DNA of 64,000 nucleotides from Corynebacterium casei LMG S-19264 (GCF_000550785.1 NZ_CP004350.1:2584009-2648008); one strand, 5' to 3'; shown: positions 1 through 9,730, counted from the first letter of the stretch. The notes: a model not told the origin generated them from the letters alone. Numbers and translations: made by a program.

Positions 1-2
1 CC

Positions 3-659
3 TGGGGCTATGCACGGCAGCTTGCCGACCGGCTCAGCAGGGCCACGGCGTCGCTGGATATCCAGACCGGCGGCGGTGAAGTCCTCGCCGAAGCCAAGAC
101 GTTTCCCACCACTGCGGTCGCGACCGAATCCTGGTTGCCAAACGTCGCGAAAGCCACCCGCCTGCTACATCCCCGCGGTGTGGTCGTGGTGGCCGATCCG
201 GACGAACCCCCGCTACCGTTCGCAGACGAGGCGTTCGACCTGGTCACCAGCAGGCACCCGGCCACGATCTGGTGGGAGGAGATCGCCCAGATCCTCCGCC
301 CCGGTGGCACCTACTTCGCCCAGCACGTCGGGCCGGCGAGCGTGTTCGAGCTGTTCGAGTTCTTCCTCGGCCCGCAACCGGCTGCGCGGCGAGGACGCCA
401 CCCCGACGACGAGACCGCCGCAGCCCAGGCCGCGGGCCTGGAGATCGTCGACGTGAAGACGTCGAGGCTGCGCATCGAGATCCATGATGTCGCGTCCATG
501 GTGTATCTGCTGCGCAAGGTGATCTGGTGGGTGCCCGGCTTCACCGTGGAGAAGTACCACGATCGTCTCTGCGACCTCCACGACCTGATCCAGCAGGACG
601 GCCCGTTCATCGCCCACTCCACCCGCCACCTCATCGAAGCCAGACGGCCAGCGGCGTAG
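3..659 (+). CDS. Class I SAM-dependent methyltransferase, 5' end outside the window
   Basis: The reading frame is open from the first bases, so the gene begins upstream and only the C-terminal ~218 residues are present. The motif GGGEVLAE soon after the window edge looks like the SAM-binding glycine loop (motif I with its acidic residue). It is followed by VVVADPDEP and by an FDLVTSRHP stretch that fits the motif IV region. A later RPGGTYFAQHVG segment is the usual strand before the final sheet of this fold. The substrate is unknown. The nearest in-frame start codon inside the window (TTG at 135) would remove motif I and is not credible. It may be cargo of the element or its neighbour. Confidence 0.8.
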   Translation, partial: WGYARQLADRLSRATASLDIQTGGGEVLAEAKTFPTTAVATESWLPNVAKATRLLHPRGVVVVADPDEPPLPFADEAFDLVTSRHPATIWWEEIAQILRPGGTYFAQHVGPASVFELFEFFLGPQPAARRGRHPDDETAAAQAAGLEIVDVKTSRLRIEIHDVASMVYLLRKVIWWVPGFTVEKYHDRLCDLHDLIQQDGPFIAHSTRHLIEARRPAA

Positions 660-716
660 GACACAGGCGCGGGTTCGCCAGGACCGGGCAGTTCCAGGGT
701 ACCCTCAACCGCGGTG

Positions 717-763
717 AGCAGTATCGCCCCGCGACTTCAGGAGTCGCGACGATCTGCCAGGAT
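717..763. other. Long imperfect hairpin upstream of the next gene
   Basis: CGCGACT and AGTCGCG around a 5-base loop form a perfect core. GCAG/CTGC and ATCG/CGAT extend the pairing on both sides. It lies between the methyltransferase stop and the next gene and has no T-run, so a regulatory structure or a weak terminator are both possible. Confidence 0.4.
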
Positions 764-816
764 TCCTAACAACAGTGGACCCCAGCGGACAAGGCGGGCG
801 GACGCACCTGAGAGGC

Positions 817-1350
817 ATGAACTTCAGTCAAGAAGATGTGCCCCTAGAGATAATCAACCCTAGCTCCGCCCCCTCAGATGAGGCCATCCCAAGCCCGACC
901 TACGATGCAGACCGGGAACGCCTGACCGGATACATGAAACGGCTCAGTACGGGACTGGAGCAGATCAAACGCGACTACTCCCGGTTCATCGACCTCGAAG
1001 ACGAAGACCCCGAGACGTTCGGAGCCGGGCATTTCGTCCTCTACCCAGATGGCGAGAGTCATGCCCGCTTCGCCATCGAGGAGCACTACACCGGCACGGA
1101 CTGGTCCGATCCCGACCGGCTGCCGACCTCCTGGTCCTGGAAGGCCGAAGAAAGAACCCGCCAGCCGGCCGGTGATTATCAGTGGAGCACGCACGCCAGC
1201 GGCAGGGTCCAAGCCGCCGACGTCGACCAGCTTATCGACCACGCCCGCGCTTGGGCGCAGTCGGTGCGGGCCCAGACCCTCCGGACGGAATCCTTCGATG
1301 CCACTGGCCGCGCCGGACCCGGCCCCGCCCCGCCCAGCCACCGCCTCTAA
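817..1350 (+). CDS. Uncharacterised element-encoded protein
   Basis: I do not recognise this 177-residue acidic protein. An N-terminal part rich in Pro, Ser and acidic residues precedes a middle region (about residues 45-150) with many Trp, Tyr and His residues, which looks like a compact folded domain. The C-terminus ends in a Pro/Arg tail. The start is uncertain. ATG 817 is taken, although its purine-rich stretch lies very close; an in-frame GTG at 775 would add 14 residues and also lacks a good ribosome site. GC-rich third positions support coding. It sits in front of the genes for the coupling-protein module. Confidence 0.6.
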   Translation: MNFSQEDVPLEIINPSSAPSDEAIPSPTYDADRERLTGYMKRLSTGLEQIKRDYSRFIDLEDEDPETFGAGHFVLYPDGESHARFAIEEHYTGTDWSDPDRLPTSWSWKAEERTRQPAGDYQWSTHASGRVQAADVDQLIDHARAWAQSVRAQTLRTESFDATGRAGPGPAPPSHRL

Positions 1351-1457
1351 CCGCGCAGGCCCGTCAGGACTCTTCCTGGCGGGCCTGATTGCTGCCCGCC
1401 ACGGTTCCGAATGCGGCTTCGGTGGGGCCCTGGTCGCGCCGGCGTGCACCTGCCTGC

Positions 1458-2036
1458 ATGAGCAAGAATCCCAGCCCCAGCCTGCCCCCGGTGTCCATGC
1501 CCACCGTCATGCTGAACGTCAACGATGACGGGACGATCACCGTCACGGTCGACGAGACGCCCCTGCCGCCCCCACCCGATCCCGGAGTGTGGCGACGCGG
1601 TGCGTTCCCGCAGATCATCGACCTCGCCTCGAACGACCGCGCGTTCCCGGTGCGGGTCGAAGTCCACGAGAACGACGGGACCGCCTTCACCGACATCGTC
1701 CCGGCCATCATCCGCCGCACCCCCGCCCCGGACCCCCTCGACCCCGACGCCGAGGCCGACCCCGCCGTGGAGACCACCCGCGAGGACGACGGGCAGGAGG
1801 TCGCGGCACCGGCCCATGTCGGGCAGGCCGAGACGGTGGAGGTCACGGCGACGCGGATGGGATTCGCACCCGGTGAGGCCCTCGCCGTGGCCGTGGTCAC
1901 CGGCCAGGTCGAGGCCACCGAGACCGGGGACGCTCGGGTCCAGCTCGACCGCGACCTCATCGAGGGCCTGGGCATCAGCGAGGTCATCTTGCTCGGGCGC
2001 ACCTCGAAGGCGCTGGTCGTGCGGGAGATCTCGTGA
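1458..2036 (+). CDS. Uncharacterised protein encoded just before the coupling protein
   Basis: This ~192-residue acidic protein has no recognised domain. Residues after the start alternate short beta-like stretches (MLNVNDDGTITVTVDE) with Pro-rich linkers. The C-terminal half (about residues 110-190) carries two VEVTATRMGF-like and VILLGRTSKA-like strands, suggesting a small beta fold. Its TGA stop overlaps the GTG start of the coupling protein gene by four bases (GTGA), so the two are probably translationally coupled and act in the same process. ATG 1458 is preferred over an upstream TTG at 1389 because the extra 23 residues look non-coding. Other ATGs at 1497 and 1506 are possible. Confidence 0.65.
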   Translation: MSKNPSPSLPPVSMPTVMLNVNDDGTITVTVDETPLPPPPDPGVWRRGAFPQIIDLASNDRAFPVRVEVHENDGTAFTDIVPAIIRRTPAPDPLDPDAEADPAVETTREDDGQEVAAPAHVGQAETVEVTATRMGFAPGEALAVAVVTGQVEATETGDARVQLDRDLIEGLGISEVILLGRTSKALVVREIS

Positions 2037-3817
2037 GCTCCCCGGCCGGACGCCAGACCGGCTCCATGGGCGATGAGCTGACGACCTTCGCGATCATCGG
2101 GCTCATCGGCCTGTTCGCCGTGGCCCTGGTCCTGCGCCTGGCCGGCTCCCTGACCGCACTGCTGACCGGCAGCCCTGCACCGGAAGCAGGACCGGCCGCC
2201 GGGGCGCTGGTCCTCATCCACCCCACCAATCCCGGTGTCGCCTTGCAGGCCGAGGACCTCAACGCGATCGTGTACTGGCTGGTCGCGGCCCTACTGCTCT
2301 CCACGGTCGCGGCGGCGATCACCTGGGTGTGGTCGCTGATCCGCCGTCGCACCCAGCAGGTCGAGAAGGACCCGAGGCGTCTGGCCGGGGTCGCCACCCG
2401 CCAGGATCTGGCCCAGGCGACCTCGCCGAAGGCTCTGCTGGGCCGGGCTGGGAACCTGCGCCCGTCCTTGGAGAACCCGGCCCCGAAGGATGTGGGCTAC
2501 CTGCTGGGCACCTCGCACGGCAAGCAGGTCTGGGCCTCGGTCGAAGACTCCCTCCTGCTCATCGGCCCGCCCCGGTCCGGCAAGGGCCTGCACGTGGTCA
2601 TCAACACGATCCTCGATGCCCCGGGCGCGGTGGTGACCACCAGCACCCGCCCGGACAACCTCACCGCGACCCTGCGGGCGCGCAAGCGCATCGGCCCGGT
2701 CGCGGTCTTCGACCCCCAGCACCTCGCCGAGAGCCTACCGGCCGGGTTGCGGTGGTCGCCGATTCGCGGCTGCGCGGACCCGCTGACGGCGATGATCCGC
2801 GCCAACGGGCTGGCCGCAGCGACCGGGCTGAGCTCGGGCGGTGTGGAAGGCGGAGGATTCTGGGAGGGCAAGACCCGCTCGGCCCTGCAGGCCCTGCTGC
2901 ACGCCGCCGCCATCGACGCCCGGCCACCGGAGGAACTGTTCCGCTGGACCCTGGATCCCAGTGCCGCCAGCGACGCGGTGGCGATCCTGACCAACTCGCC
3001 GCAGGCTGCCGGAGGGTGGGCGGATTCCTTGCAGTCGATGATCGATGCCGACCCGCGCACCCGCGACTCCATCTGGCAGGGCGTGAGCCTGTCGCTGAGT
3101 GCCCTGGCCGATCCGCGGGTCCTCGATGCCGTCTCACCCCGGGACGGGGAGGACTTCGACCCGGAGGCGTTCCTCCGCGAGTCCGGCACCCTCTACCTGC
3201 TGGCCACCGGCGCCGGAGCCGGGGCCAGTGCCGCACTGGTGGCAGCACTGGTCGAAGACCTCATCGAGACCGCCCGGCGGATGGCAGCACGGGCTCCCGG
3301 AGCCCGGCTGGACCCGCCGATGCTGCTGGCCCTGGACGAGATCGCGAACTTGGCGCCGTTGCCCTCGCTGCCCACGCTCATGGCTGAGGGCGGAGGTACC
3401 GGGATCACCACGATGCCGGTCCTGCAGTCCCTGGCCCAGGCTCGGGATAAGTGGAACGAGCATCAGGCCAACGCCATCTGGGACGCCGCGATCGTCAAAC
3501 TCCTGTTGGGCGGGGCGTCGAACAGCAAGGACCTCCAAGACCTGTCCAACCTGATCGGCGAGCGGGATGAGTTCACCGACAGTGTCACCCTCGGCGATCA
3601 CGGATCTCGATCCTCCCAGCGCTCCATCCGCCGGGTCGCGGTGTTGCCGCCCGAGCGGATCCGCCTGCTGCCCTTCGGGACCGCGGTGACGCTGCTGCGC
3701 TCGGCCCCGCCGATCATCACGGACCTGCGCCGCTGGCCCGACCGCACCGACGGGGCGCAGCTGAAGACGGATCGGGCCGAGATCGAGGCCCTGCTCGAGA
3801 CCACCCCTGACACCTGA
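2033..3817 (+). CDS. VirD4/TraG-type coupling ATPase (T4CP)
   Basis: Type IV coupling proteins bind the relaxosome and pump DNA into the mating channel. This 594-residue protein has two predicted membrane helices (about 17-37 and 80-101) followed by a cytosolic ATPase. GPPRSGKG near residue 178 is the Walker A motif. LLALDEIANLAP near 431 is the Walker B motif, in the TraG/VirD4 style, followed by a TraM-recognition-type C-terminal part. It starts with GTG inside the stop codon of the preceding gene, so translation is probably coupled. Length and architecture match coupling proteins of Gram-positive integrative elements. The family assignment is strong; that it still supports transfer is inferred. 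Confidence 0.9.
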   Translation: MSSPAGRQTGSMGDELTTFAIIGLIGLFAVALVLRLAGSLTALLTGSPAPEAGPAAGALVLIHPTNPGVALQAEDLNAIVYWLVAALLLSTVAAAITWVWSLIRRRTQQVEKDPRRLAGVATRQDLAQATSPKALLGRAGNLRPSLENPAPKDVGYLLGTSHGKQVWASVEDSLLLIGPPRSGKGLHVVINTILDAPGAVVTTSTRPDNLTATLRARKRIGPVAVFDPQHLAESLPAGLRWSPIRGCADPLTAMIRANGLAAATGLSSGGVEGGGFWEGKTRSALQALLHAAAIDARPPEELFRWTLDPSAASDAVAILTNSPQAAGGWADSLQSMIDADPRTRDSIWQGVSLSLSALADPRVLDAVSPRDGEDFDPEAFLRESGTLYLLATGAGAGASAALVAALVEDLIETARRMAARAPGARLDPPMLLALDEIANLAPLPSLPTLMAEGGGTGITTMPVLQSLAQARDKWNEHQANAIWDAAIVKLLLGGASNSKDLQDLSNLIGERDEFTDSVTLGDHGSRSSQRSIRRVAVLPPERIRLLPFGTAVTLLRSAPPIITDLRRWPDRTDGAQLKTDRAEIEALLETTPDT

Positions 3818-3891
3818 GATGCACCCACCCCCGATGCGTTTGTGCCTGAACGGGCGCGAGATACCGGCGGGTGTGCTGGAAGGAGACCGCG

Positions 3892-6800
3892 ATGGCACGG
3901 CGTAGCCGCCAGCCCGCCCCGGGACAGCTGGAGTTCGACCTGTGGGGCACCTCGGAGACCGAGGCGGCAAAACAGATCGAGAACGACCGCACCAGCCCGG
4001 AGACCAACACACCGGCTGAGACCGACGAACAGGAAGCCGAGGCCACCGATGAACCACTACGGAACGAAAGCCCTGGAGCACTGGCGTCGCCACGCCCCGC
4101 ACCGGCTGGAGGAGATCCAGGATCAGGAGACGTTCTTCACCGAGCTGGGCGAGCAGATCGCGACCCAGATCGTGGAACTGACGATCCAGATCGAGACCGG
4201 TCGCTTCGCCCCTCTGGCGATGGCGGGCTCTTCGCGAGAGAATGGGAGGTACCTACAGGAGGTCTCGCGCCGAATAACGGCACGACGGATCGCGGAGGAG
4301 GTCGTGATGGACGAGCTGGTCTGGATGCAGGATCCGAGCCTGTCGATCGACGAAGCCCGCGAGGAGTGGGAGCAGACCCGGCCAGCAGATTCGAATCTGG
4401 TCAGCTGGGCCGAGAGGATTCAGGACTCCCCGGACCTGGCCCCGCCGACAGCCGAGCTGGAGGAGAAAGCCAAGGACTGGGCCCTGCCGGTGTGGTTCCT
4501 CGAGGGCCTGATCGCAGCGGAGATCCCGGGCCAGTACGCCCAGGAGCACGAGAAGGTACTGACGGAGGCCGCGAGCGTGCGGTTCCTGCGCGAAGTCCAC
4601 TAACTCCCACCGCGCCGCGGTTCGACCCGCGCACCCATCCTGGCGTGCCCTCCGGTGCCCGGGCACGTTACAGCGCCAACCTCGATGCCCTGGGACTGGC
4701 CCGCGTCCTGGACGAGGAGCAGCGCCCGGCCACCGAACAGGAACAGGCCGTGCTGGCCGGCTGGTCCAGCTGGGGTGCCCTCCCGGAAGTTTTCGATCCG
4801 CGCAACGACCAGTGGGCCGAGCAGCGCGAGGAACTGCGCGCTCTGCTCTCGGAGCAGGAGTGGGACGATGCGGCCCGCACGACCCTCAACGCCCACTACA
4901 CGTCTCCGTTGGTCGCCCCCGAGCTCTGGCGGGCCATGACCTCGCTGGGCTTCACCGGCGGAGAGGTCCTCGAACCCGGCTCCGGCTCCGGCACATTCAT
5001 CGGCCTGGCCCCACCGGATGCACGCATGACCGGCGTGGAACTGGACCCGGTCACCGCCAGCATCAGCCGCCACCTCTACCCGCACGCGGACATTCGAGCG
5101 GAGTCTTTCGCCGAGACCCGCCCCGCCCACGGGCAGTTCGATGCGATGATCGGCAACGTCCCCTTCGGCAAGATCGTCCTCCACGATCCGGTCGATAACC
5201 CCACCCGGCAGTCGATCCACAACCACTTCATCCTCAAGTCCCTACGCGCGACCCGCCCCGGCGGGCTCGTCACGGTGTTGTCCTCGCGCTACACCCTCGA
5301 TGCCCAGAACCCAGGCGCGCGGCGGGAGATGGCCTTGCTGGCCGACCTCGTCGGCGCTGTGCGCCTGCCCACCGGCACCCATCAGCGCACCGCCGGGACG
5401 GAGGCGATCACCGACGTGTTGATCTTCCGCCGCCGTGACGAAGACCAGCCGCCGGCCGATGACCTCTGGGAGACCGTCACTCCCGTGACTCTCGACGGGC
5501 AAGAGATCAAGATTAACGGCTACTTCGACACCCACCCCGAGCACGTGCTGGGCACGATGAGCATCAGCCAGGGCATGTATGGCGCCGAGAGCCTTCGGGC
5601 CGACGGCGACCTCGACCATGTCGCCGAGGATCTGCGCACGACCTTGGAGCAGATCACCTTCACCGCCCGCCGTAAAGGCCAGACGATGACCGCGCGCACC
5701 ACCCCGGTCGGGCAGGCACCGGCGGTGGCCGCCACCGGCAGCGCACCGCGGACGTGGGACGGAACCATTCTGGCCACCGACGACGGAGGATTCGCCACGA
5801 TCAACGGTGGTTCCCTGGAGCCGTTGAAGGTGCCGAAGAACGCGACCCGGGAGATGACCGCCCTGCTGGGACTGCGGGACTCGGCCACGCATCTGCTCAA
5901 GCTCGAAGCCGCCACCGCCGATGACACCGAGGAGATCACCACGGCCCGGGAGAGCCTGCGACGGGACTACCAGAAATACCTCGGCACCTTTGGGCCCTTG
6001 AACCGCTTCTCCTGGCGGCGGACCGGACGCACCAACGACGCCGGTGAGGAGACCCACGCCCGCATCATGCCCACCCCGCTGCGGCTGCTGCGCTCAGATC
6101 CCTTCGGCGCACTGGTGACCGCGCTGGAGGAATTCGACGACTCCACCCAGACCGCGAGCCCCGCGACGATCCTCTCCCGCCGGGTCGTCGCCCCACGCGC
6201 GGAGGTCCAAGGTGCCGACACCCCGGCCGACGCGGTCGCTCTGAGTCTGGATCGCACCGGTGGCATCGACCTGCCGCTGATCGCGGACATGCTCGGCATG
6301 GACGAGACCGAGACCCGGCAGGCGCTGACCGGGCTGGTCTACACCGACCCAGTCACCGACGCCCTCGTCCATGCCCCGGAATACCTCAGCGGCGATGTGC
6401 GCACGAAACTCGCCCAGGCCAAGGACCGCGCCGCCGAGGACCCGGACTTCCAGACTAACGTCGAGGCGCTGACCGACGTGCAGCCCGAGGACCTCGGCGT
6501 CGAGGACATCACGGCCCGGTTCGGGGCCGTGTGGATCAGTCCCGCCATTCACCAGCAGTTCCTCGCAGAGATCCTGCGCACCGAGCAGGTCCGGGTCGAG
6601 AATCCGCTGCCGGGCATGTGGGACGTCCGCGGGGGCCGGTCCGGGCTGCAGGCGACCAGCGAATGGGGCACCGAACGCCGTCCGGCCCCAGCCATCGCCC
6701 AAGCGCTGATGGAACAGAAGGCCATCATCGTCAAAGACGAGATCGAAGGCCCTGACGGCAAACCCCAGATGGTCCTCAACGCCACCGAGACCACCGCGGC

Positions 6801-9627
6801 TCAGGAGAAGGCCGAGACGATGCAGGCCCGGTTCGCCGAATGGGTGTGGGAAGACCCCGAGCGGGCCAAGGGCCTGGTCGATGAGTACAACACCCGGTTC
6901 AACAACATCGTGCTACGCGACTACTCCATGGCCGGGGAATACCTGAGCTTGCCGGGGATGGCGGAGACGTTCACCCCGCGCCCGCATCAGCGGGCCGCGG
7001 TCGCGCGGATGATCGCCGAACCCTCCACCGGCCTGTTCCACGAGGTCGGAGCCGGGAAGACGGCCGAGGCGATCATGGGCGCGATGGAGATGCGCCGGAT
7101 GGGACTGATCAGCAAGCCGCTGATCGTCATCCCGAACCACATGCTCGCCCAGTTCAGCTCCGAGTGGCTGCAGATCTACCCGCAGGCCCGGATTCTCGCT
7201 GCGTCGAGCAAGGACGTCACCGCCGATAAGCGTCGCTCCTTCGTTGCTCGCGCCGCGGCCAACGACTGGGACGGCATCCTGCTCACGCAATCGGCGTTTT
7301 CAAAGATCCCCTTGCGTCAGAGCACTCAGCAGGACTACATCCGCGGACAGGTGGTCGACCTCCGGCGCGTGCTGGAAAACGCCGAGGCCGGTGATGCGAT
7401 GAGCGTCAAACGCATCCAGCGCAAGCTGGTCAACCTGGAGAACAAGCTCAAGGAACGCCTGGACACCAGCCGCGACGTGGGAGTGTGCTTCGAGGACACA
7501 GGCATCGATTACCTCGTCATCGACGAACTGCACATGTACAAGAACCTGGCCACGGAGTCCAACATCTCCGATGCCGCGATCGAGGGCTCCGGGCGCGCCA
7601 GTGACCTGGACATGAAGCTGACCTATCTGCGCGACCAGGGCAAGGACCGGGTGGTGACCGGGATGACGGCCACCCCGATCTCGAACAGCATCACCGAGGC
7701 CTTCGTAATGCAGAAGTACCTGCGTCCGGACCTGCTCGACACGGCCGGTGTGCAGGCCTTCGATGCGTGGGCGGCCACCTTCGGTGAGACCAGCACGGAC
7801 ATGGAGATGTCCCCGACCGGCAGCTTCCGGCTCAAAACCAGGTTCTCCCGGTTCACCAACGTCCCGGAGATGCTGCGCATGTGGTCCACCTTCGCCGATG
7901 TGAAAACCGCCGAGGACCTCCAGCTTCCGGTGCCCGATATCGCTGAGCGCGACGACGGCTCCCGCGCCCCGTCCACGGAGGTCGTCCAGCCCACCGCCGA
8001 GCTCGAAGACTTCGTCGCCGACCTAGGTGACCGGGCCGAGAAAGTCGCCGCCCGCTTGGTGACGCCGCGTGAGGACAACATGCTGACCATCAGCACCGAT
8101 GGCCGCAAGGCAGCCTTGGACATCCGCCTGGTCCTCGACGATCAGCCCACCGGGCCGACGAAAGTCGATGTGGCCGCCGATACGATCGCCCGCGTCTGGG
8201 AGCAGACCCGCGACAACGAATACCTCGACCCGGCCACCGGGCAGCCGGCCGCGGCCCGTGGGGCGCTGCAGCTGGTCTTCGCCGATATCGGCACCCCGAA
8301 CCCCGATCAGTGGAACGCCTACGACGAGCTGGCCGCTCAACTGGTGCTGCGCGGGATGCCCGGCGAGTCGATTCGCTTCATCCACGAAGCCAAGTCTGAT
8401 ATCGACAAGGCCCAACTCTTCGCCGCAGCCCGGGCCGGGCACGTCGCGGTGCTCATCGGATCGACCCAGAAAATGGGGGTCGGCACGAACATCCAAGCAC
8501 GCGCGGTGGCGCTGTATCACATGGACTGCCCCTGGCGGCCCTCCGATATCGCCCAACGCGAGGGCCGCATCCTGCGCCAGGGCAACCAGAACCCGGAAGT
8601 CGGGGTGGTGCGCCTGGTCACCGAGAAGAGCTTCGACGCGTACATGTGGCAGGCCGTGGAGCGCAAAGCGAAGTTCATCTCCCAGATCATGCGCGGGTCC
8701 CTCGATGTCCGCGAGGTCGAAGAAATCGACTCCGCCGAGCTCTCAGCCGCCGAGGCCAAAGCGATCAGCTCCGGCAACCCCTTACTGCTGGAACACTCCA
8801 CGATCCAGGCCGAGGTCGCCAAGCTGCACCGCCTCGAGCGCGCCCACTCCCGAAACGAGTCCATGCTCGAACACACCCGCCTCCGCGCCCGCGAGGACAT
8901 CACCCGGCACGAGGAGGAGATCACCGGTCTCGAACAGGCCGCAGGCCAGGTCACCGACACCTCGGGAGAGAATTTCCGCATCACGCTGGCCGGACACAGC
9001 TACGACTCGCGCACCGACGCCGGCCATGCCCTCGCCCAGTGGGCGCACCGGGAAGGTGTGACGTGGGCGCCGAAGCACATCGGCCGCGACTACGGAACCC
9101 TCGGGCAGATCAGCGGCTTCGACATCACCGTGGCCACGGTCCCGTCTTTGGGGGATGAGCCCTCGGTCGAAATCGCCCTGGCCGATGTCCCACGCAGCGC
9201 CACCGTGGTCGGACGAGAGACGTTCCTGGCCGGCGGGGCGGGAGTGATCCAGCGCATCGAGAACCGAGTCTCCGGCATCCCCACCCTGTTGGAGCGCGCC
9301 CGATCCGACCTGGCCGAGGCCGAGCAGTCCCTGGCCGAGGCCCAAGAGCGCATCGGCAAGCCCTTCCGGCACACCGAGGCCCTGGCCGAGGCGGAGCAGA
9401 ACCTCGCACAGGTCGAGAAGAAGCTGGCCGCCACCCGGAAGAACAACCCCGAGCAACAGCCCGGGCAGCCACAGACCGGGCAGGATCGCGGCCGGGAACT
9501 GACGGTCGAGGCAGTGCGCGCTCATCGGCCCGCACTCGGGGTCAAAGCCGATCCGTCCCGGACCCCGGACCCGATACCGGAGGCATCGCGCTCAAGTGCC
9601 GCAGGCGGGTTCGACCGTCGCCTGTAG
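3892..9627 (+). CDS. Giant DNA methylase-SNF2 helicase protein (DarB-like architecture)
   Basis: The frame is open for 1911 codons from ATG 3892, which has a strong GGAAGGAGA site. The N-terminus has a QLEFDLW segment resembling a sliding-clamp-binding motif. From about residue 240 an N6-adenine methylase domain is visible, with LEPGSGSG at about 360 and NVPFG (in place of NPPF/Y) at about 422. A superfamily 2 helicase follows, with HEVGAGKT near 1049, DELH near 1210, a GMTATP motif, and QREGRILRQGNQ near 1554. A long charged helical tail ends the protein. Fused methylase-helicases of this kind include the phage P1 antirestriction protein DarB. Residues 53-237 coincide with a better-looking gene in another frame (4049-4603), so the true N-terminus is uncertain. 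Confidence 0.8.
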   Translation: MARRSRQPAPGQLEFDLWGTSETEAAKQIENDRTSPETNTPAETDEQEAEATDEPLRNESPGALASPRPAPAGGDPGSGDVLHRAGRADRDPDRGTDDPDRDRSLRPSGDGGLFAREWEVPTGGLAPNNGTTDRGGGRDGRAGLDAGSEPVDRRSPRGVGADPASRFESGQLGREDSGLPGPGPADSRAGGESQGLGPAGVVPRGPDRSGDPGPVRPGAREGTDGGRERAVPARSPLTPTAPRFDPRTHPGVPSGARARYSANLDALGLARVLDEEQRPATEQEQAVLAGWSSWGALPEVFDPRNDQWAEQREELRALLSEQEWDDAARTTLNAHYTSPLVAPELWRAMTSLGFTGGEVLEPGSGSGTFIGLAPPDARMTGVELDPVTASISRHLYPHADIRAESFAETRPAHGQFDAMIGNVPFGKIVLHDPVDNPTRQSIHNHFILKSLRATRPGGLVTVLSSRYTLDAQNPGARREMALLADLVGAVRLPTGTHQRTAGTEAITDVLIFRRRDEDQPPADDLWETVTPVTLDGQEIKINGYFDTHPEHVLGTMSISQGMYGAESLRADGDLDHVAEDLRTTLEQITFTARRKGQTMTARTTPVGQAPAVAATGSAPRTWDGTILATDDGGFATINGGSLEPLKVPKNATREMTALLGLRDSATHLLKLEAATADDTEEITTARESLRRDYQKYLGTFGPLNRFSWRRTGRTNDAGEETHARIMPTPLRLLRSDPFGALVTALEEFDDSTQTASPATILSRRVVAPRAEVQGADTPADAVALSLDRTGGIDLPLIADMLGMDETETRQALTGLVYTDPVTDALVHAPEYLSGDVRTKLAQAKDRAAEDPDFQTNVEALTDVQPEDLGVEDITARFGAVWISPAIHQQFLAEILRTEQVRVENPLPGMWDVRGGRSGLQATSEWGTERRPAPAIAQALMEQKAIIVKDEIEGPDGKPQMVLNATETTAAQEKAETMQARFAEWVWEDPERAKGLVDEYNTRFNNIVLRDYSMAGEYLSLPGMAETFTPRPHQRAAVARMIAEPSTGLFHEVGAGKTAEAIMGAMEMRRMGLISKPLIVIPNHMLAQFSSEWLQIYPQARILAASSKDVTADKRRSFVARAAANDWDGILLTQSAFSKIPLRQSTQQDYIRGQVVDLRRVLENAEAGDAMSVKRIQRKLVNLENKLKERLDTSRDVGVCFEDTGIDYLVIDELHMYKNLATESNISDAAIEGSGRASDLDMKLTYLRDQGKDRVVTGMTATPISNSITEAFVMQKYLRPDLLDTAGVQAFDAWAATFGETSTDMEMSPTGSFRLKTRFSRFTNVPEMLRMWSTFADVKTAEDLQLPVPDIAERDDGSRAPSTEVVQPTAELEDFVADLGDRAEKVAARLVTPREDNMLTISTDGRKAALDIRLVLDDQPTGPTKVDVAADTIARVWEQTRDNEYLDPATGQPAAARGALQLVFADIGTPNPDQWNAYDELAAQLVLRGMPGESIRFIHEAKSDIDKAQLFAAARAGHVAVLIGSTQKMGVGTNIQARAVALYHMDCPWRPSDIAQREGRILRQGNQNPEVGVVRLVTEKSFDAYMWQAVERKAKFISQIMRGSLDVREVEEIDSAELSAAEAKAISSGNPLLLEHSTIQAEVAKLHRLERAHSRNESMLEHTRLRAREDITRHEEEITGLEQAAGQVTDTSGENFRITLAGHSYDSRTDAGHALAQWAHREGVTWAPKHIGRDYGTLGQISGFDITVATVPSLGDEPSVEIALADVPRSATVVGRETFLAGGAGVIQRIENRVSGIPTLLERARSDLAEAEQSLAEAQERIGKPFRHTEALAEAEQNLAQVEKKLAATRKNNPEQQPGQPQTGQDRGRELTVEAVRAHRPALGVKADPSRTPDPIPEASRSSAAGGFDRRL
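4049..4603 (+). CDS. Conserved element protein overlapping the helicase frame
   Basis: This 184-residue protein begins MNHYGTKALEHWRRHAP and looks like a conserved protein I associate with actinobacterial integrated elements, usually placed before the methylase-helicase gene. It is helical and acidic, with an FFTELGEQIATQIVEL segment. Codons in this frame end in G or C almost throughout. The overlapping frame gives only a Gly/Pro/Arg/Asp-rich string typical of a shadow frame. It lies wholly inside the open helicase frame and ends with TAA just before the first conserved methylase residues. Function unknown. A clear ribosome site is not seen, so it may depend on translation from 3892. Confidence 0.75.
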   Translation: MNHYGTKALEHWRRHAPHRLEEIQDQETFFTELGEQIATQIVELTIQIETGRFAPLAMAGSSRENGRYLQEVSRRITARRIAEEVVMDELVWMQDPSLSIDEAREEWEQTRPADSNLVSWAERIQDSPDLAPPTAELEEKAKDWALPVWFLEGLIAAEIPGQYAQEHEKVLTEAASVRFLREVH

Positions 9628-9730
9628 CCGGCCCCGCTGGCCTCCGAGGACTACCGGACGGGGCGTGCACCTGTCTGCCAGCAGCGAGCAGAGGTTCTGA
9701 TCGCCAGGCACACAGGAAGGAGGCCGGATC

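Noticed and set aside
4640..4650. GTG 4645 as the true start of the methylase-helicase.
   Set aside because: No ribosome site, and the preceding RFDPRTHPG segment looks like the beginning of the conserved region.
1442..9677. Similar GCGTGCACCTG-CTGC stretches near 1442 and 9662 as an element repeat.
   Set aside because: Too short and GC-rich to be distinguished from chance; no structure around them.
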